From JBFHDX01 sp041584475 (GTDB taxonomy: Bacteria > Pseudomonadota > Alphaproteobacteria > UBA8366 > JADFVY01), in assembly GCA_041584475.1 (NCBI GenBank), contig JBFHDX010000011.1:1-55152 (forward strand): DNA of 55,152 bases. Reading direction: 5' to 3'. The position numbers and the translations under genes are program-made. The notes under the pieces are model-generated. The model was not told the origin of the DNA, searched no databases, and was given only the letters and a program-made list of their open reading frames with translations. Of this stretch, positions 50,619 to 55,152 are shown piece by piece (the stretch's first letter is position 1; each line of letters starts with the position of its first letter).

Positions 50619-51682
50619 TCAGGAACCAGGGTCACGCCGCGCCGCGCCAGCGTGACCGAGACCTCGGTGCCCGCGGCGATCGGCGCATCGACCCGGCCGT
50701 CGACGACGAATAGCTCCCCGACCGCCGACTGGACCATGTATTCGACGTGGTTGCCGAGGTAGGTCGCCTTGGTCACGGTGCCGGGGATCGCGCCGTCGGC
50801 GCTGCCGGCGGCCAGCGCTATCGCCTCCGGACGGATCGCCAGCTCGGCGCCGCCGGGCTTCAGCCCGCGACTCGGGAGCCGCAGCTCGAGGCCGCCGACG
50901 CGGACCACCGCGTCGTCGCCCTCGAGGCCGGCGATCTCGGCGTGCACCAGATTGGCGTCACCGATGAAATCCGCCACGAACCGGTCCGCCGGCGTATCGT
51001 ACAGGTCGCGCGGGCTGCCCTCCTGGGCAATCATCGCGTTGCGCATGACGATGATGCGGTCCGAGACCGCCAGCGCCTCCTCCTGGTCGTGCGTCACGTA
51101 CACGGTCGTCAGGCCGAGTGATTGCTGCAGCTCGCGGATCTCCTCACGGACGCGCCGCCGCAGCTTGGCGTCGAGGTTGCTCAGGGGCTCGTCGAACAGC
51201 AACACCTGCGGCTCGAGCACGAGGGCGCGGGCGACGGCGACGCGTTGCTGCTGACCGCCGGAGAGCTCGCTCGGCAGCCGCTTGCCGAAGCCCGAGAGCC
51301 CGACCTGCTCGAGCCCCTCCTCGGCGGCGGCGTGCGCCTCGGCCTTGGGGCGTCCCGAGACGACGAGGCCGTAGGCGACGTTCTCCAGCACCGTCATGTG
51401 CGGGAACAGCGCGTACGACTGGAACACCATGCTGACGTCGCGCTGGGTCACCGGCAGCCGCGTCACGTCCTCGTCGCCGATCAGGATGCGGCCGCTCGTC
51501 GGCATCTCGAGGCCGGCGATCAGGCGCAGGGTCGTCGTCTTGCCGCAGCCGCTGGGCCCGAGCAAGGTCACCAGGCAGCCGGCCTCGATCGTCAGATCGA
51601 TCTCCTGCACGGCGACGACGTCGCCGAAGCTCTTCGTGACGCGCTCGAACGTCACCGTGGCCGCCCTGCCCGCGATCGTCAT
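50615..51682 (-). CDS. ABC importer ATPase, Fe3+/hexose-phosphate/polyamine class (AfuC/PotA-like)
   Basis: The 355-residue protein has Walker A GPSGCGKTT, the Q-loop MVFQSYALFPHM, signature LSGGQQQRV, Walker B VLLFDEPLSNLDAKLR and YVTHDQEEA, then a C-terminal TOBE regulatory domain (about 245-355). This is the MOI class (FbpC, PotA, AfuC, PhnT). Its start overlaps the stop of the permease gene by ATGA (51679-51682). The transported ligand is set by the binding protein at 53936. Confidence 0.93.
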   Translation of the reverse strand: MTIAGRAATVTFERVTKSFGDVVAVQEIDLTIEAGCLVTLLGPSGCGKTTTLRLIAGLEMPTSGRILIGDEDVTRLPVTQRDVSMVFQSYALFPHMTVLENVAYGLVVSGRPKAEAHAAAEEGLEQVGLSGFGKRLPSELSGGQQQRVAVARALVLEPQVLLFDEPLSNLDAKLRRRVREEIRELQQSLGLTTVYVTHDQEEALAVSDRIIVMRNAMIAQEGSPRDLYDTPADRFVADFIGDANLVHAEIAGLEGDDAVVRVGGLELRLPSRGLKPGGAELAIRPEAIALAAGSADGAIPGTVTKATYLGNHVEYMVQSAVGELFVVDGRVDAPIAAGTEVSVTLARRGVTLVPE

Positions 51683-53889
51683 GCCACCCCCCTTGCGGCG
51701 CCCGGTGCCGGACTGCCCTCGGCGCCGCGGAACACCCGACGCTGGCCGACGGTCAGCTGGACCAGCGAAATCGCCGCCAGCATGACCAGGATGAGAATCG
51801 AGGAATAGGAAATCGCCAGCCCGTAATCGCCGTTCTCGACGCGGCCGATGATGTACGACGTCGCCATGTCGTAGTTCGCGCTGACGAGGAAGATGACCGC
51901 GCTGATCGCCGTCATCGCGCGCACGAAGCTGAACACCAGCGCGGCGACGATCGCCGGCCGCAGCAGCGGCAGTACGACCCGGCGCACGGTCGCGAAGCTG
52001 CCGGCGCCGAGCGTCAGCGACGCCTCGTCGAGGCTGCTGTCGATCTGGCTCATCGCCGCGATGCCGGCGCGCACGCCGACCGGCATGTTGCGGAAGATGA
52101 AGCAGAGCACGAGGATGGCGCCGGTGCCGGTGAGCTCGATCGGCGGCACGTTGAAGGCGAGGATATAGCTCACGCCGATGACCGTGCCCGGGATGGCGAA
52201 GCTCAGCATCGTGCCGAACTCGAACGCGTCCTTGCCGGCGAACCGCTGGCGGACCAGCACGTAGGCGGTCAGCAGCCCGATCGCGGCGGTCAGCGGCGCC
52301 GCCACGGTGGCGATCGTGATCGTCGTCCAGAACGAGTTCCACGCCGCGCCGCTCCAGACGAGGCCGCCGGCCCCGGTGGTGATCGAGAAGGCCTCGGCGT
52401 AGTGCCGCAGCGTGAAGCTGTGGTCGCGCCCCCAGATCTCGACGAAGCCGCCGAACATGATCATGCAGTAGATGATCGCGGTCAGCAGCGCCCACGGCAG
52501 CGCCGTGCCGTAGACCAGCCAGTTGAGCCGCGACGGCAGCGCGACCGGGATGCCGGCATCGCCCTTGCCGGTCATCGTCGCGTAGGAACGCCGGCCGAGC
52601 CAGCGCCGCTGCGCGAAGAAGGCGGACAGCGTGAAGGTCAGCAGCACCAGCGCGAGGACCGCCGCCCGGCCCTGGTCGTGCTGCGCGCCGACGATGGCGA
52701 AGAAGATCTCGGTCGACAGCACGTCGAAATTGCCGCCGAGAACGAGCGGATTGCCGAAATCCGCCATACTCTCGATGAAGCCGATCAGAAAGGCGTTGGC
52801 GAGACCCGGCCGCATCAGCGGCAGCGACACGGTGGTGAATGTCTTCCAGGCGTCGGCCCGCAACGTCTGCGCTGCCTCCTCCATCGACGGGCTGACCCCC
52901 TCGACGACGCCGATCAGCACGAGGAAGGCGATCGGCGTGAAGGCCAGCATCTGCGCGAACCAGATGCCCGGCAGGCCGTAGATCCAGCGCGTCGGCTCGA
53001 TGCCGAGGCTCCAGTCGAGGAACTGGCTGACCGCGCCCGAACGGCCGAACAGCAGGATCACCGAAAGGCCGATGACGAAGGGCGGGGTGATGATCGGCAG
53101 CACCGTCAGCACGCGCAGCAGCCGCTTGGCGCGGAACCGCGTGCGCGTGGCGATCAGCGCGAAGGCGAGGCCGAGCAGCGTCGTCCCGGCGCCGGTGAGC
53201 AGCGCCAGGATCAGCGAGTTCCACGCGGCGCCGCAGCTCAGCGCACCGTACAGGCAGTCGATGCCCCAGATCGTGCGGTCGGTGATCTTGTCGAGGAACA
53301 GGCCGGGGGCCAGCGCCCCGTCATTGTCGCGCAGTGCGCTGACGAGAATGCGCGAGACCGGGAACAGGATGAAGGCGGTGACCAGCGCGATGACCAGGCC
53401 GATCGCGCCGACGACGAAGCCGTCGCCGTTCACCGCGCCGCGCGCCGCCAACCCCTGCGTCACCAGGAACAGGAAGCAGGCGGCGAGCACCAGCGCCCCA
53501 TAGCCCATGCCGAACTGGCGATCCCCGAGCGGCCCGAACAACGCCTCGAACGTGGCGAACTCCCAGCCGCGGATGCCGATCGCGAAGCCCTGCAGCAGAA
53601 GCCAGCCCAGCCCCCCGGCGCCGGCGGCGATCAGCGTCGCCGCCAGCACGCGGTCGCCGCGCTCGCGGCGAATCACCGCCAGCGGCGCGGCCAGGAACAG
53701 CAGCAGCGGGGCGAGCCAGACGCGTCCGTGCGCCGTGATCTGCACGATCGCGGGCGCGTAGTCGCGATCCTGTGGCCAGCCATCGACCAGCCACAGGAAC
53801 GACCAGAACCCGTCCTCGATGGCGTACCACGGCAGGATCGCGTAGCCGACGGCGCCGAGGGCCAGCCACAGGCCGATAACCCGCGTCAC
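51679..53889 (-). CDS. Double-domain ABC importer permease (AfuB/FbpB-like)
   Basis: The 736-residue protein joins two BPD_transp_1 domains, each with the ATPase-docking EAA loop: EAAQTLRADAWKTFTTVSLP in the first and EASLTLGAGSFATVRRVVLP in the second. About 190 N-terminal residues with four to five extra TM helices precede the usual 550-residue FbpB-type core, making this one of the long forms. It imports the ligand delivered by the binding protein 46 bases upstream. Confidence 0.93.
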   Translation of the reverse strand: MTRVIGLWLALGAVGYAILPWYAIEDGFWSFLWLVDGWPQDRDYAPAIVQITAHGRVWLAPLLLFLAAPLAVIRRERGDRVLAATLIAAGAGGLGWLLLQGFAIGIRGWEFATFEALFGPLGDRQFGMGYGALVLAACFLFLVTQGLAARGAVNGDGFVVGAIGLVIALVTAFILFPVSRILVSALRDNDGALAPGLFLDKITDRTIWGIDCLYGALSCGAAWNSLILALLTGAGTTLLGLAFALIATRTRFRAKRLLRVLTVLPIITPPFVIGLSVILLFGRSGAVSQFLDWSLGIEPTRWIYGLPGIWFAQMLAFTPIAFLVLIGVVEGVSPSMEEAAQTLRADAWKTFTTVSLPLMRPGLANAFLIGFIESMADFGNPLVLGGNFDVLSTEIFFAIVGAQHDQGRAAVLALVLLTFTLSAFFAQRRWLGRRSYATMTGKGDAGIPVALPSRLNWLVYGTALPWALLTAIIYCMIMFGGFVEIWGRDHSFTLRHYAEAFSITTGAGGLVWSGAAWNSFWTTITIATVAAPLTAAIGLLTAYVLVRQRFAGKDAFEFGTMLSFAIPGTVIGVSYILAFNVPPIELTGTGAILVLCFIFRNMPVGVRAGIAAMSQIDSSLDEASLTLGAGSFATVRRVVLPLLRPAIVAALVFSFVRAMTAISAVIFLVSANYDMATSYIIGRVENGDYGLAISYSSILILVMLAAISLVQLTVGQRRVFRGAEGSPAPGAARGVA

Positions 53890-53935
53890 GCCTCGACCTC
53901 CCCGCCGCCGGATCGCAAGTCAGACGGGAGGCGGC

Positions 53936-54985
53936 TCATTGCGGCAGGGACTTGACCTCCGTATCCCATTTCTGGAGCAGCCGCGTGCGCTCGGCCGACG
54001 ACCCGTACTTCTTGAAGTCGTAATCGATCAGCTTGATCTCGCTGATCTTCGGGGCCTGCGGCGGCACCGTCGCGCTCGCGTTCGACGGCACCTGGAACGA
54101 ATCCGCCTGCACCGCCATGCTCTGCACCTCGGCGGTCAGCGCGAAATCGACCCACTTCCGCGCCGATTCCGGGTTGCGCGCGCCCTTGATGATGCTCATC
54201 GAGCCGATCTCGTAACCCGTGCCCTCGCACGGCGCCACGGTCTTGATCGGGAAGCCGTTCACCGCCTGGGTGACCGCGTCGTGCATGAAGACGATGCCGA
54301 TCGTCGTCTCGCCGCGCGCCGCCGCCTTGATCGGCGCCGAGCCCGACTTCGTGTACTGGTTGATGTTGCGGTGCAGGGCCTTCATGTATTCGAAGCCCTT
54401 CTCCTCACCGAACAGCTGCACCATCGTGGCCAGCGTCGTGTACGCGGTGCCCGACGAGTTCGGGTTCGCCATCTGCACCTCGCCCTTGTATTCCGGCTTG
54501 ACGAGATCCTGCCAGCATTTCGGCTCGGGCAGGCCCTTCGCCTTGAGCAGCTCCTCGTTATAGCCGAAGCCGAGCGCGCCCATGTAGATGCCGACGGTGC
54601 GGTAGCCGCTCGCCGCCGCCTGTCCCTTCGCCCAGTCCGACAGCTCGTTCAGCTTGGGCGACTTGTACTCTTCCGACAGCCCCTCTTCGGCGGCCTGCAG
54701 ATGCGGATCGCCGGTGCCGCCCCACCAGACGTCGCCCTTCGGATTGCTGGCCTCGGCCTTGATCTGCGCAAAGGTCTCGCCGGAGCTCTTGCGGGTCATG
54801 GCGACCTTGATGCCCGTGCGCTTCTCGAATTCCTCCACCATCAGCTGGCACCATTCGATCTGCGGGCTGCAGTAAAGGGTCAAGCGCTCGGCCGCCTGCG
54901 CGGCACCGCCGGCAAGGCCCGCGAACAGCCCGGTCGCGGCGATCAGTGCCGCAAGGGCGAGGCCCGTGGATTTCCGTCGTGTCAT
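53936..54985 (-). CDS. ABC importer periplasmic binding protein, AfuA/Fe3+ class
   Basis: The 349-residue product starts at 54985 (GGGAGAA upstream) with a signal peptide (ALAALIAATGLFAGLAGG, cut near AQA). The mature sequence begins ERLTLYCSPQIEWCQLMVEEFEKRTG and has the class signature MANPNSSGTAYTTLA and YNEELLKAKGLPEPKCWQDL. Members of this class bind ferric iron, hexose phosphates (AfuA) or 2-aminoethylphosphonate. The tyrosine pair typical of ferric-binding FbpA/FutA proteins was not seen. Beside an inositol-phosphatase-like gene, a phosphorylated polyol is a reasonable ligand. A possible disulfide links the two Cys of CSPQIEWC. Confidence 0.92.
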   Translation of the reverse strand: MTRRKSTGLALAALIAATGLFAGLAGGAAQAAERLTLYCSPQIEWCQLMVEEFEKRTGIKVAMTRKSSGETFAQIKAEASNPKGDVWWGGTGDPHLQAAEEGLSEEYKSPKLNELSDWAKGQAAASGYRTVGIYMGALGFGYNEELLKAKGLPEPKCWQDLVKPEYKGEVQMANPNSSGTAYTTLATMVQLFGEEKGFEYMKALHRNINQYTKSGSAPIKAAARGETTIGIVFMHDAVTQAVNGFPIKTVAPCEGTGYEIGSMSIIKGARNPESARKWVDFALTAEVQSMAVQADSFQVPSNASATVPPQAPKISEIKLIDYDFKKYGSSAERTRLLQKWDTEVKSLPQ

Positions 54986-55092
54986 CAGATTTCTCCCTGA
55001 TCGGAGCGAAGACTCGGTCGGACCGCTTGCACGCGCGTCGTCCCGAGGCCGCCCCTGCTGTTTTTGTCGTGTTGTTCTGCTCACGGGCAGAG

Positions 55093-55105
55093 ACCATACG
55101 ATGGT
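55093..55105. promoter_or_regulatory. Palindrome ACCAT-N3-ATGGT upstream of the importer operon
   Basis: ACCATACGATGGT is an exact 5-bp-arm inverted repeat, 108 bases before the binding-protein start, in the last stretch of the window. It could be an operator for the importer-phosphatase operon. Nothing else is recognised from 54986 to 55152. Confidence 0.35.
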
Positions 55106-55152
55106 ACGACGTGCGCCGGCATTTGCAAGCATTTGGTCGCGCTGCGGCGCGG

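Overview
The window reads as a chromosomal piece of a GC-rich alphaproteobacterium (roughly two-thirds G+C by eye, strong G/C third-position bias, Rhizobiales/Rhodospirillales-like gene content: FnrN-type Fnr, RpiR-type IolR, IolC-DUF2090 fusion, TTT transporters, MmgE/PrpD). No rRNA, tRNA, CRISPR array, transposase or phage gene was seen. Assignment to a genus is not possible from the sequence alone.

Layout. (1) 1-6531: tail of a molybdenum hydroxylase large subunit, a 520-base non-coding block of palindromic repeats, an octaheme c-type cytochrome with HEAT/TPR repeats, a quinone oxidoreductase and malate synthase G. (2) 6532-11253: a candidate small RNA with a strong terminator, an OmpR-type two-component system, an oxygen-sensing Fnr regulator and a PCu(A)C copper chaperone, followed by a nitroreductase. 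(3) 12190-27378: a large catabolic island with an L-threonate-dehydrogenase-like enzyme, alpha/beta hydrolase, TauE permease, LeuC/LeuD-type hydro-lyase, muconate-cycloisomerase-like enolase-superfamily enzyme, isocitrate-lyase/PEP-mutase-family lyase, tripartite tricarboxylate transporter (TctC-B-A), SDR, MmgE/PrpD, CoA-transferase, crotonase and a GntR/FadR-type regulator. A 12-bp palindrome, ATTGTCGACAAT, recurs (10-12 of 12 matches) in all three intergenic control regions of this island and next to the regulator gene, so the island looks like a single regulon for import and breakdown of a branched carboxylic acid. (4) 27623-34842: an electron-transfer island with a DUF411 protein, three single-heme cytochrome proteins, two paralogous tetraheme c4-like cytochromes and a nonaheme-c/cytochrome-b fusion of CbcL-like architecture; one perfect and two imperfect Fnr boxes lie in its promoters. 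(5) 35086-36751: UbiX, a MAPEG protein and a RidA-family protein. (6) 36807-49632: myo-inositol import (ABC transporter) and catabolism (iolR, iolC-DUF2090, iolD, iolE, iolB, iolG, extra dehydrogenases) with IolR-like GGAA-N6-TTCC sites. (7) 49691-54985: an operon of an AfuABC-type ABC importer, a 43-residue membrane peptide gene coupled to both neighbours, and an inositol-monophosphatase-family enzyme.

How the parts may work together. The inositol locus and the adjoining importer-phosphatase operon could together handle free inositol and a phosphorylated form of it. The carboxylate island could convert a methyl-branched di/tricarboxylate, via hydro-lyase and C-C lyase steps, to pyruvate plus a small acid; several of its enzymes lack the usual catalytic residues of their families, so the chemistry is probably not textbook. 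The cytochrome island would be induced at low oxygen by Fnr and move electrons from the quinol pool to periplasmic cytochromes. All pathway statements are inferences from families and context.
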